From: Aequorivita soesokkakensis
Lineage (GTDB): Bacteria > Bacteroidota > Bacteroidia > Flavobacteriales > Flavobacteriaceae
Assembly (NCBI RefSeq): GCF_001641085.1
Contig: NZ_LXIE01000050.1
Location: 124,001 to 188,000 of the forward strand
DNA: 64,000 bases
Direction: 5' to 3'
Numbering within the stretch: the first letter of the stretch is position 1; the number at the start of each line of letters is the position of its first letter. Under the pieces are notes generated by a model. That model did no database searches, was not told the DNA's origin, and saw only the letters and a list, made by a program, of their open reading frames with translations. A program made the position numbers and the translations under genes. Below, one piece after another: positions 36,453 to 45,394 of this stretch.

Positions 36453-39400
36453 ATGAAACCAAATTACAAAACCTTCGTATTTTTCGTATCCTTTTTTGTA
36501 CTCTGTTTTTCTGAAGTTGCTCAGGCTCAGAAAAAGAAGGTCGAAGCACCCATCCCTTCGCTGTCCGAAATTGAAGACCCAGTGCAGGCAATGCCTACCA
36601 GTAAAAAGTCCGTTGCCAGTTTCGCCATGCAAGGCTACCCAGAAAAAATAGCACCACCTAGTTACGAACAAAAAAGTTCAACCCAGATGGCCAAAATTAA
36701 GGATGTAGAAAACATGACGCTACCAGATTATCATCAGAAAAATCTAGCAAGAGCAGCGAAAATTTTGGACGTTGAAGACAATACAAAACAAGAGGTAACA
36801 TATCCAAAGGTCTTGTTCCCCACAGCGGCAATGGTAAAGCAAGCAAATAAGCAAGTGGCCGGACTCGTCGCGGTCCTGAAAGCTGAATCCAATACCTCTT
36901 TTAGTATGGCCGAAAATGACAATGTGTTATTGCATTATAATTCTACTACTGGAAAGATCGAGTTATCTCCCTTAAATAGCAATTCCGAAGTCTTACAGGA
37001 AGTAACCGCTACCTCTTTAAATGGCGTACTTGTCATTAAAGGGAATAATAATGACAACAATTTAGTGGTAGACGATTCGGTTTTGGAGCTTGGGATTCAC
37101 ATACTTTACGAAGGCGGCGGGGAACAAACTACAAAAGGGGATATACTAACCCTAAAAAATACGGGTATGCCTTGGGAAAATGTGGTGACAAGCGCGTATA
37201 ACAAAAGTTCAGGAAAAATTATTGTCAACAATAAAAGTTTCATTACGTATACAGGTTTGGAGCCTATCATTTACTTAGGCACTGGCGGAACCCTTACTAT
37301 TAATTTGCCCAATGTCCCAAATCCTGATGTAGTAGTGGCAAGTGAGGTAACACCAAACCTTACCATTGTTTCCGGAAGCACTTTTGAGAATCATCTTTTT
37401 AATGGGTTTGATGCAATTGTTATTAATGGTGGAACCGATATGGACAACGTTTCATTCCAAGGGGTAGACCCCACCATGGATAGCGATATGACCTTGAATT
37501 TTGATACGGACGACTTGGTAACGTTTGAAACAACTCCTACCGATCTTGTCAATAAAGATATAACTGTTAATACGGGATTTCTTGTAGTAAGTGAAGATAT
37601 CACTACAATGGGAAACATAGATCTTACTTCGGAAAGAAGTACTGTTATAAACAACAATGCCACCATTTCGGTCACCGATGGCGCGATCAGCATCGCGGGT
37701 GGAACAGCCATTGTCATGAATGATGTGTATAACGGCGTTCTGCTAGACGATGGAAACGTACAAGCAACCGGAGTGGGCACTATTACAATCATAGGTACGG
37801 GGAGCAATGACGGCGCTAACAGTAGAACACAAGGCGTTTTTGTAACAGGAACGTCTTTATTGGAAACCGTTTCAGGGGATATAAGCATTACCGGTACTGG
37901 GGCATCATCCGGAATCGAACGGCAAAATGGCATCAGGATCAATGAAGGGGACGCCGATGGCGCTACCCTGCAATCGGCCGATGGTGACATTTTATTACTT
38001 GGATTCGGAGGAAATGGTACGAGCATACATAGTGATGGAGTCTACCTGCATGGCGTGAATCCAATTCTACTCACCGGAACGGGTTCATTGGTTGTTACAG
38101 GTTTTGGTGGAACTGGAGCCTCATCGTTGTATGGAGTATTTATTGCTTCAGGTCTCATTAGTTTGGAAGATGGATCTGTTGAACTGAATGGAACTGGAGG
38201 TGTTGGCAATGGTAATTTTTGCGAGGGTGTCGGACTAGTCAACGGAGTTACAGTGCAAATTTCTGGAACAGGGACTGTTTTGGTTTCAGGACAAGGCGGG
38301 TCTTCAAGCGGAGGGCAGCAAAATGATGGAATCGTGATACAAGCATCTAATATTAAAGCCTCTGGCGGAGGTATAGTTTTAAATGGTAATGGGGGCTCAG
38401 CGGGCTTTGCGATAAATGCAGGAATTTCTTTTTTGCGCGGTGCAAATATTGAAGATTCTGAAAATGGGGATATCATACTTAATGGTACTGGAGGTGCATC
38501 AAATCAACAAAATCATGGAGTTTCGTTTGACCTTGCTCCTAATTCCTCGGTGACTACCAATAATGGAAACATTATAATCACTGGTACTAGTGGAATCCCA
38601 GGGTTTGTTAATAGGGGAATAGACATGAGAACTGGTAATTTGTTGGCAACAGGAACAGGTTCTATTCAATTAAATGGTACCTCAAACTCTTCTGGAACTT
38701 TAAGCGAAGGCGTCTATGTAGAGAATAGTAATGTTTCTACCACAACTGGAGATATCACCATGATCGGAGCAGGAAACGGCAACGGCCTTGCTAGTGATGG
38801 AATAAATGTGCTTGAAAATTCATTGGTGAGTACTACCTCAGGTAATATTACCATGACGGGTACTTCAACGGCCGTGGGCCAACAACATAGAGGTGTTTAT
38901 ATCTATACACCCGCAAAATTACAGACGGAAGACGGTACTATTACCATAAACGGTACAGGAGGTTCTGGAGCATTTGGTGAACATCATGGTGTCGTATTGG
39001 GCGGAGGTAATGTAGTTCGGGCAACAGGTTCTGGTTCCGTAAATGTTACGGGTGCCGGTGGATCTGGGGGTGCTATTAACGCTGGAATGCTACTTTATAA
39101 TAATGGCTTGGTATCAACTTCCGGTGGTGGTATAACGTTCAACGGACAAGGAGGCACGGGTACCGGAAATAGCCATTTAGGTATTTATATAATAGCAGGG
39201 GGCTCAATTTCTGATACGGCAGGAGGTAGCATTGTACTCAATGGAACCGGTGGAACGGGAGCAGTTACCAATGTCGGTGTTTATATCAATGGGAATCTTG
39301 GATCTTCTATCACAACAACCAATGCAGATATTAGTATTACCGGTACAGGTGGCACCGGAGGCGATTCTAATAATGGGGTTCATATAGAATCTGAAACCCA

Positions 39401-42400
39401 AGTATCAGCAACCGGAACCGGAGCTGTACAAATAACAGGTATAGCCGGAACCGGAGCAAATAATAACGTAGGAATTCTACTGGTAAACCCTGCTGTAGTG
39501 CAGACCGAAGATGGCAACATCACCATGAATGGAACCGGGGGTAATGGATCAGGAAATTTTCAAGTAGGTACCGCCCTGCTTAACGGAAATATAGTCCAAA
39601 TAGCGGGTGAAGGTATTGCCAATATAAATGGTACCGGAGGTACAGGTATAGATAACAATTATGGTGTTTTGGTGCAAAATGCAGCGGTAACAACCTCCGG
39701 CGGTGGTGCAGTGATAACCGGTGATGCCGGTCCGGGTTCGGGAGATGGACAGATAGGCGTTATTCTGTTGTTGGCATCCACTATTTCTGATGCAGCAAAT
39801 GGCGATCTAGTACTAAATGGAACAGCAGGGAACGGAGTAGATCTTAATTCCGGTATTTTCCTGGATGGGGGATCAAGGGTGAGCTCATTAGACGGAAATA
39901 TTTCGATGAAAGGGGTTGGTGATGGAACCGGGGATTTCAATCATGGTCTTCAAATGTCGGCAGCCGCAGTTATTGAAAATACGGGTATGGGTTCAATCAA
40001 TCTACAAGGAACCGGAGGTGACGGAGTTTATATCAATCAGGGGATACGAATGGAGAATACGGGAACAAAAATTAGTACTATCGATGGTGGAATTACGCTA
40101 TCCGGTACTGGAGGGAACGCAACGGGGACAAACAATGAAGGAATCACAATTATAAACGAAGCTAGTATTGAGGCGGAGGGAACGGGATCTATTACTTTGA
40201 CAGGAAACGCTGTTGCCGGTGACGGCAGTAATAAAGGGGTGGTTCTATTTGCGCCAAATACCTTTGTCCGCTCTAATGGAGGTGGAATCGCAATCACTGG
40301 AAACGGTGCCGGGACAGGGAGTAATAACTTAGGAATTTCACTGGAAAATGCTTCTAGTATCCAAGATATGGTGGATGGAAATATTGTTCTGAATGGAACA
40401 GGCGGTAATGGTCTTAGTACCAATCGAGGCATTAGCATTACGGCCGGAAGTGTTGTCACAACCATGGACGGCGAAATTTCACTTACAGGGCAAGGCGGTA
40501 TTGGCACGGGAAACAGCAACGATGGGATACTCATAAACGGAGTGGGCAGTCAAGTGACTTCGAGTCAAGGTAATATACAAATTATGGCCAATGGGGGTAG
40601 CTCCGGAAGTGGCAGTCAGCATATTGGCCTTTATGTAAATGGCTCCGGAACCATTCAAACCGTAGATGGGGACATCAACATACAAGGGGTAGGCGGTGAT
40701 GGATTAGGGAATTACCATAATGGTGTTCACCTTGCTTCCCAGGGGCGTATTGAAGCTACTGGAACAGGTAGCGTGGACATTACCGGTATTGGAGGTGCCG
40801 GCACCAGTAGCAATACTGGTGTTTGGCTTCAAAATTCAAATACACGTATTACTGCCAATGGTGGCGGTATTGCCATCAATGGAACAGGTGGTCCCAGTAC
40901 AGGTGATTTCAGTATAGGGGTGCTCTCCGGATTTGAAGCAGATATCATTGAAAATGGAATGGGGACCATTACAATTGATGGAGCGGCCGATACGGCCAAT
41001 TTATGCAGTTGTGGTGTCCTATTTCAAAATACAGGCTCTACTATTGTGTCAAACGGTGGTGGTATCACAATTACAGGAACGGGAGGGAATGCACTTTCAC
41101 AAGACGCCACAGGATTATATACATACGAAGGTCTCTTACAAGATACCGGGAATGGAACTATCACAATGAACGGAATTGGTGGTACAGCACCTAGTTTTGG
41201 AGCTGGAACTTGGATAGACGCCAGCTCTGTTATTACAACAGCCACAGGTGCTATTCAAATAGCGGGTACCTCCACCAACACCCCAGGAACAGGAAAGGAA
41301 GGAATACTTATTGACGGAAACTCAGTGATTACATCCACCTCTGGTAATATCGATTTACTGGGAACTTGTGTGGCGGAGGAGACATCCGCAATTAATATAG
41401 CCGCTATAGGTGGTCCCATTGCCACGGGAGGAACCATTACGGCTACAGGAATTATCGGCGAGATCAACACCCCCGCAGGGATTCCGGCAACGGCTATTTT
41501 TGAGGGAGCCAATACCATTATAAACGGTGTATTCTCTCCGGGGCAATCGCCCGGACAAGTAACTGTAAACGGTGACTTTACTATAGGGTCCGGAGATAGG
41601 CTCTTAGTTGAATTTTTGGATTACCTGAATCCGGGAACCGATTTTGATCAAGTGGTGGTAAACGGCTTGGTTACTATTACAGATGCTGCGCTAGAATTGG
41701 ATAATATTACTGGTGCAGCTGAAGACTCCTGTGAAACTGTAACTTTAATAGACAACGATGGAACAGATGCTGTTATTGGAACTTTTGCAGGGATAGCCGA
41801 AGGAGATTCCGTTAATCTAGGAGACATTACCGGCAAGATATCCTATGTAGGGGGCGATGGAAATGATGTTGTTCTTGTGCTGGACGATACATTGCCAACA
41901 GTGACCTGCCCCGCAGACATCACGATCAACACCGATGCGGGCAACTGTTCCGCAATGGCAAGCTTCCCAATGCCTATAACACAGGACAACTGTGGGGTGG
42001 CAACGGTGGTGCAGACCATGGGCGACCCAAGCGGGAGCGCTTTCCCAGTGGGCGTTAACACCATTGAGTTTACTGCAACAGACGTGAACGGGAACACCAA
42101 CACCTGTAGCTTTAACATTACAGTTGTAGATAATGAAGCACCAACAATGATCTGCCAAAACATTACCATTCAATTGGATGCTTCAGGTAACGCATCCATA
42201 ACGGCAGCAGATGTTGACGGAGGCTCTACCGATAACTGCGGAATTGCGGGCACATCTGTAAGTCCGAATACTTTTGACTGTGGCGATGTGGGCGATAACC
42301 CAGTAGTGCTTACAGTTACAGATGTCCATGGAAATTCCAATACGTGTACGGCAATAGTAACGGTTCAGGATGTGACCAATCCCGTTGTTGCCTGCCAGAA

Positions 42401-43388
42401 CATTACGGTTGAATTGGATCCTCTAACAGGAACAGTGACCATTCTTGGAACGGATATAGACAATGGTTCAACAGATGCCTGTGGCATCGCAAGCTATGAC
42501 CTGGACATAGACACTTTCGATTGCTCTAACATCGGCAACAACACGGTTGTGCTCACGGTGACCGATGTAAACGGGAACAGCGATACGTGTACCGCCATCG
42601 TAACGGTAGAGGACAACACAAGCCCGGTGCTTGTCTGCCAGGACTTCACCCTGGAGCTAGGCCCGGACGGAACTGCGATGCTTGATCCAAACGATGTGAT
42701 CGCGAGCAATACCGACAACTGTGGCATTGCAACGGTAGCCGTTGATGTCAATGAGTTTAGCTGTGCGGATATCGGAACCCCGGTAACGGTACAGGTATTC
42801 ACCAGCGATGTGAACGGTAACCTGAGCACCTGCACCGCAGTGGTAACCGTCGTGGACCTATTGGAACCGGTACTTACCTGCCCAGCGGACCAAACGGTCG
42901 ATCCGGGAGCTGGCAACCTGTTCTACATCGTTCCGGATTACTTTGCAACGGGCGAGGCTACCGCAATCGACAACTGTACGGACCCTGTTGCGATAACCAC
43001 ACAGGATCCTGCTGCGGGCACACCGTTAACAGATGGGACCTATACCATTGCCCTAACGGCAACGGACGAGTACGGCAATACGGCTACGTGTGAGTTTGAG
43101 CTTACCGTGGAGAGCATTTTGGGAGTGGGCGATAACAATGCTAACATTGGAAGCCTACAAATGTATCCGAACCCGGCCAAGCACTCGGTAACGATTGGAA
43201 ACCCACAAAGCCTTTCTCTTGAAAGCCTAAGTATTTTCGATTTAAGGGGAAGAATGGTAAAATCCATCGATCTTAGAAACATGGGAACACAAAAAACAAT
43301 TGATGTCTCTGAAATGGCTGCCGCTACGTACCTTGTAATTATACAAGGTGAAAACGGCCAGATAACCAAAAGGCTTATCAAGGAATAG
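36453..43388 (+). CDS. 2311-residue T9SS-exported beta-solenoid/HYR surface protein
   Basis: The signal peptide is residues 1-25 (SEVAQAQ). About 25-390 is a unique N-terminal region. Roughly 390-1690 is a repeat array with 35-45-residue units built around ITMNGTGGxGxGN...GVxL, probably a right-handed beta-helix. A GDFTIGSGDRLLVEFLDY autotransporter-like passage follows near 1708-1726, then four to five HYR/Ig-like modules (about 1810-2225, LPTVTCPADITINTDAGNCS) and a T9SS type A sorting domain (about 2240-2311, MYPNPAKHSVTI to TKRLIKE). It is one of the largest possible adhesins in the window. No catalytic domain is visible. The HYR part has clearly higher G+C than the solenoid part. It is followed by a strong terminator. 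Confidence 0.88.
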   Translation: MKPNYKTFVFFVSFFVLCFSEVAQAQKKKVEAPIPSLSEIEDPVQAMPTSKKSVASFAMQGYPEKIAPPSYEQKSSTQMAKIKDVENMTLPDYHQKNLARAAKILDVEDNTKQEVTYPKVLFPTAAMVKQANKQVAGLVAVLKAESNTSFSMAENDNVLLHYNSTTGKIELSPLNSNSEVLQEVTATSLNGVLVIKGNNNDNNLVVDDSVLELGIHILYEGGGEQTTKGDILTLKNTGMPWENVVTSAYNKSSGKIIVNNKSFITYTGLEPIIYLGTGGTLTINLPNVPNPDVVVASEVTPNLTIVSGSTFENHLFNGFDAIVINGGTDMDNVSFQGVDPTMDSDMTLNFDTDDLVTFETTPTDLVNKDITVNTGFLVVSEDITTMGNIDLTSERSTVINNNATISVTDGAISIAGGTAIVMNDVYNGVLLDDGNVQATGVGTITIIGTGSNDGANSRTQGVFVTGTSLLETVSGDISITGTGASSGIERQNGIRINEGDADGATLQSADGDILLLGFGGNGTSIHSDGVYLHGVNPILLTGTGSLVVTGFGGTGASSLYGVFIASGLISLEDGSVELNGTGGVGNGNFCEGVGLVNGVTVQISGTGTVLVSGQGGSSSGGQQNDGIVIQASNIKASGGGIVLNGNGGSAGFAINAGISFLRGANIEDSENGDIILNGTGGASNQQNHGVSFDLAPNSSVTTNNGNIIITGTSGIPGFVNRGIDMRTGNLLATGTGSIQLNGTSNSSGTLSEGVYVENSNVSTTTGDITMIGAGNGNGLASDGINVLENSLVSTTSGNITMTGTSTAVGQQHRGVYIYTPAKLQTEDGTITINGTGGSGAFGEHHGVVLGGGNVVRATGSGSVNVTGAGGSGGAINAGMLLYNNGLVSTSGGGITFNGQGGTGTGNSHLGIYIIAGGSISDTAGGSIVLNGTGGTGAVTNVGVYINGNLGSSITTTNADISITGTGGTGGDSNNGVHIESETQVSATGTGAVQITGIAGTGANNNVGILLVNPAVVQTEDGNITMNGTGGNGSGNFQVGTALLNGNIVQIAGEGIANINGTGGTGIDNNYGVLVQNAAVTTSGGGAVITGDAGPGSGDGQIGVILLLASTISDAANGDLVLNGTAGNGVDLNSGIFLDGGSRVSSLDGNISMKGVGDGTGDFNHGLQMSAAAVIENTGMGSINLQGTGGDGVYINQGIRMENTGTKISTIDGGITLSGTGGNATGTNNEGITIINEASIEAEGTGSITLTGNAVAGDGSNKGVVLFAPNTFVRSNGGGIAITGNGAGTGSNNLGISLENASSIQDMVDGNIVLNGTGGNGLSTNRGISITAGSVVTTMDGEISLTGQGGIGTGNSNDGILINGVGSQVTSSQGNIQIMANGGSSGSGSQHIGLYVNGSGTIQTVDGDINIQGVGGDGLGNYHNGVHLASQGRIEATGTGSVDITGIGGAGTSSNTGVWLQNSNTRITANGGGIAINGTGGPSTGDFSIGVLSGFEADIIENGMGTITIDGAADTANLCSCGVLFQNTGSTIVSNGGGITITGTGGNALSQDATGLYTYEGLLQDTGNGTITMNGIGGTAPSFGAGTWIDASSVITTATGAIQIAGTSTNTPGTGKEGILIDGNSVITSTSGNIDLLGTCVAEETSAINIAAIGGPIATGGTITATGIIGEINTPAGIPATAIFEGANTIINGVFSPGQSPGQVTVNGDFTIGSGDRLLVEFLDYLNPGTDFDQVVVNGLVTITDAALELDNITGAAEDSCETVTLIDNDGTDAVIGTFAGIAEGDSVNLGDITGKISYVGGDGNDVVLVLDDTLPTVTCPADITINTDAGNCSAMASFPMPITQDNCGVATVVQTMGDPSGSAFPVGVNTIEFTATDVNGNTNTCSFNITVVDNEAPTMICQNITIQLDASGNASITAADVDGGSTDNCGIAGTSVSPNTFDCGDVGDNPVVLTVTDVHGNSNTCTAIVTVQDVTNPVVACQNITVELDPLTGTVTILGTDIDNGSTDACGIASYDLDIDTFDCSNIGNNTVVLTVTDVNGNSDTCTAIVTVEDNTSPVLVCQDFTLELGPDGTAMLDPNDVIASNTDNCGIATVAVDVNEFSCADIGTPVTVQVFTSDVNGNLSTCTAVVTVVDLLEPVLTCPADQTVDPGAGNLFYIVPDYFATGEATAIDNCTDPVAITTQDPAAGTPLTDGTYTIALTATDEYGNTATCEFELTVESILGVGDNNANIGSLQMYPNPAKHSVTIGNPQSLSLESLSIFDLRGRMVKSIDLRNMGTQKTIDVSEMAAATYLVIIQGENGQITKRLIKE
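37620..41500 (+). repeat. coding tandem repeats of the beta-solenoid
   Basis: Imperfect units of roughly 105-135 bp (35-45 codons), each with an NGTGG or TGTGG core, a GVxL/GIxI turn and an (I/V)xxxxGxI strand. Divergence between units is much greater than in the 17-residue array upstream. Confidence 0.75.
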
Positions 43389-43420
43389 TATTTCATAATT
43401 GTTGATTTTTGATAAGAGAT

Positions 43421-43450
43421 CGCCCGAGGAATTTCCTTGGGCGGTTTTTA
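43421..43450 (+). terminator. Rho-independent terminator
   Basis: CGCCCGAGGAA and TTCCTTGGGCG pair with one G-U, followed by GTTTTTATTTTAT, about 30 bp after the stop of the 2311-residue gene. Confidence 0.88.
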
Positions 43451-44027
43451 TTTTATGACACTTATAAACGCCGTTAGGGTATTCTTGAAAAGCCCCTTTA
43501 GAATTAGATTTAGTGCGGTACCATTGGAAGGAGGAAATATGTGAGGTGAGGAGCGGTTTTAGGTTGAATATGCCTATTGAATTGCAAATGCTTTATATAT
43601 GTGTAAGCTTTTTACAAAGAACCAAAGGCGTCTTTTGTCCATGCTATATGTTGAAGGGAAATATTAACTTCCTTTACAAGCATTAATATTCGTTAAAATA
43701 AGATCAAGGGAGTACAGGAAAACAACTGAACAATTCCTTAAAGTGCTACGCTTAACCAAGTCTTGTTTTACTTACATATACATATAAGGCAATAGTGTAA
43801 TACTACCACCCACATCCCGCGCACAGCCTTTCTATGCCATAGCTTTAGCGAAGGTGGAGACAACCCATAACCACCAACCCACTTTTCACATCTCACAACT
43901 CCCGTCTCCCCTCTCACGTCTCACAACCAACAACCGAGAAAGTAATTTTTAGTAGCGAAGTATTTTTAAATTTAATATCTTTAGTGTTCTCCCCCGAAGT
44001 ATATTATATTCTTAAAACCAACTCGTT
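43451..44027. other. spacer before the nuclease gene, no gene seen
   Basis: AT-rich with no convincing reading frame. It contains CCATAGCTTTAGCGAAGGTGG at 43837-43857, a member of the palindromic-repeat family found again at 45.1, 52.6 and 55.3 kb. The switch from surface genes to accessory genes happens here. Confidence 0.5.
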
Positions 44028-44990
44028 ATGCCAACCATTCTAGACATACCGCCCATTGAGGTTGTTGAGAACCTCCGTTTACTTTCTGAAGACCTAGATG
44101 CCAAGATTCCCTCAAAAAAACTGGACAAAAACCTGCTGATTGCTACCTGGAACATCCGTGCCTTTGGCGACCTAACCCGAAAGTGGGACTCGGTAGGTAC
44201 CGATTCCCCTAAAAGAGATTTGCAATCTATATTGTGCATTGCAGAAATCATCAGGCGGTTTGATGTAATTGCCGTGCAAGAGGTAAAAGCAAACATCCGC
44301 GCCTTGCGCGATACCTTAAAAGTATTGGGAAGCCATTGGAGCCTTATACTTACCGATGTAAACAAAGGCGATTCCGGCAATGGGGAGCGAATGGCATATC
44401 TATTTGATACCCGTCGTGTAAACCTTTCTGGGCTGGCCTGTGAACTGGTTGTACCCAACGAATGGTATGGCACTATAGATGCCAATGCTTTAAACGAACA
44501 GTTTGTGCGCACTCCTTATGCCGTAGGATTCCGTTCGCTGGATAAAACCTTTGTACTGGTTACGCTACATATTAAATACGGCAGTAATGCCTCAGATAGG
44601 GTAAAGGAACTAAAAGGAATTGCCAAATGGCTTGCAGACTGGGCGGGCGATATGAATGCCTATGACCAAAACCTGATTGCGCTGGGCGATTTTAATATTG
44701 ATGCCCGTGGTGATTTGTTGGATAATACCTTTCTTTCTGAAGGACTCTCTGTGCCACCAGCCTTGCAGGACCCAACCGTTACACGCTCCATTTTTAACGA
44801 AACCAAATATTATGACCAGATAGCCTGGTTTAACAACCACCAGCACCTTCCCAATCTTTCTATGGAGTTTATAAAAGCTGGTAATTATGATTTTGTGCCG
44901 CTTGCATTACAAAACCAAAACCTAAGCAAGTTGAGCCTTTCATGGCATATTAGCGATCATTATCCGTTGTGGGCTGAGTTTGCGGTTTAG
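44028..44990 (+). CDS. endonuclease/exonuclease/phosphatase (EEP) family protein
   Basis: 320 residues with no signal peptide. EEP-fold motifs are in order: NLLIATWNIRAFGD (about 36-49, metal-binding Asn), VIAVQEVKA (about 80-88, metal-binding Glu), ALGDFNIDARGD (about 218-229) and SWHISDHYPLWAEF (about 305-318, catalytic His). This matches DNase I-like nucleases and related phosphodiesterases. It is cytosolic, so a role in nucleic-acid degradation is possible. It is in the same orientation as, and 404 bp upstream of, the type I restriction system; whether it belongs to that system is unknown. Confidence 0.87.
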   Translation: MPTILDIPPIEVVENLRLLSEDLDAKIPSKKLDKNLLIATWNIRAFGDLTRKWDSVGTDSPKRDLQSILCIAEIIRRFDVIAVQEVKANIRALRDTLKVLGSHWSLILTDVNKGDSGNGERMAYLFDTRRVNLSGLACELVVPNEWYGTIDANALNEQFVRTPYAVGFRSLDKTFVLVTLHIKYGSNASDRVKELKGIAKWLADWAGDMNAYDQNLIALGDFNIDARGDLLDNTFLSEGLSVPPALQDPTVTRSIFNETKYYDQIAWFNNHQHLPNLSMEFIKAGNYDFVPLALQNQNLSKLSLSWHISDHYPLWAEFAV

Positions 44991-45394
44991 GGTATTGAGT
45001 AGTGAATGTTAGGAGTATTAGGAACACCTATTTCCTTTTTTATTTGCGTATTGACGATAAAAGTGTTTTTACTTCGGAATAGTTTTTTGGATTTGATATA
45101 TTTGATATTCTCCCCATCGTCCTCCATAGTTTCTTAGTACACCGAAGCTTTAGCATAGGTGTATAGCGAAGGAGGGCATCGTCCCCCGACATAGTATTCC
45201 GAAGCTCTTAGTGCTCCGAAGCCGCGGCACAGGAGTATAGCCTAGGGATAAGTTATTGCAAATAACGTATGGGGGCAGTTAATTATCTCAATGCGATTTC
45301 CCGTAATGGGATTGAAGTACTATTGTATTATATTTGAAAACCTAACAAAATAGGCATTGCTTAATAATTGATTAAAGACTATACAAAACTCCTC
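44991..45394. other. spacer with nested palindromic repeats
   Basis: No gene. Two imperfect nested hairpins lie at 45121-45175 (outer CCTCC/GGAGG, inner TACACC/GGTGTA) and 45192-45247 (TCCGAAGCTCTTAG ... AGGAGTATAGCC). They are copies of a dispersed family. The promoter of hsdM should be near 45260-45390. Confidence 0.6.
45121..45175. repeat. palindromic repeat, family A
   Basis: Outer arms CCTCC/GGAGG and inner arms TACACC/GGTGTA around CGAAGCTTTAGCA. The same architecture recurs at 52607-52673, with different inner arms (TTCTAA/TTAGAA), and in short form at 43837 and 55291. Confidence 0.65.

Noticed and set aside
36324-36671. Minus-strand frame of 115 residues over the promoter region of the 2311-residue gene
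   Set aside because: It overlaps the well-supported start of that gene and is a chance frame in duplicated spacer.
37391-41569. Several long minus-strand frames, rich in Pro, Ser and Ile
   Set aside because: They are antisense shadows of the repeat-rich 2311-residue gene and have no start signals or known domains.
43451-44027. A tmRNA-derived attachment site at the far end of the accessory block
   Set aside because: I found no copy of the tmRNA T-arm sequence here.
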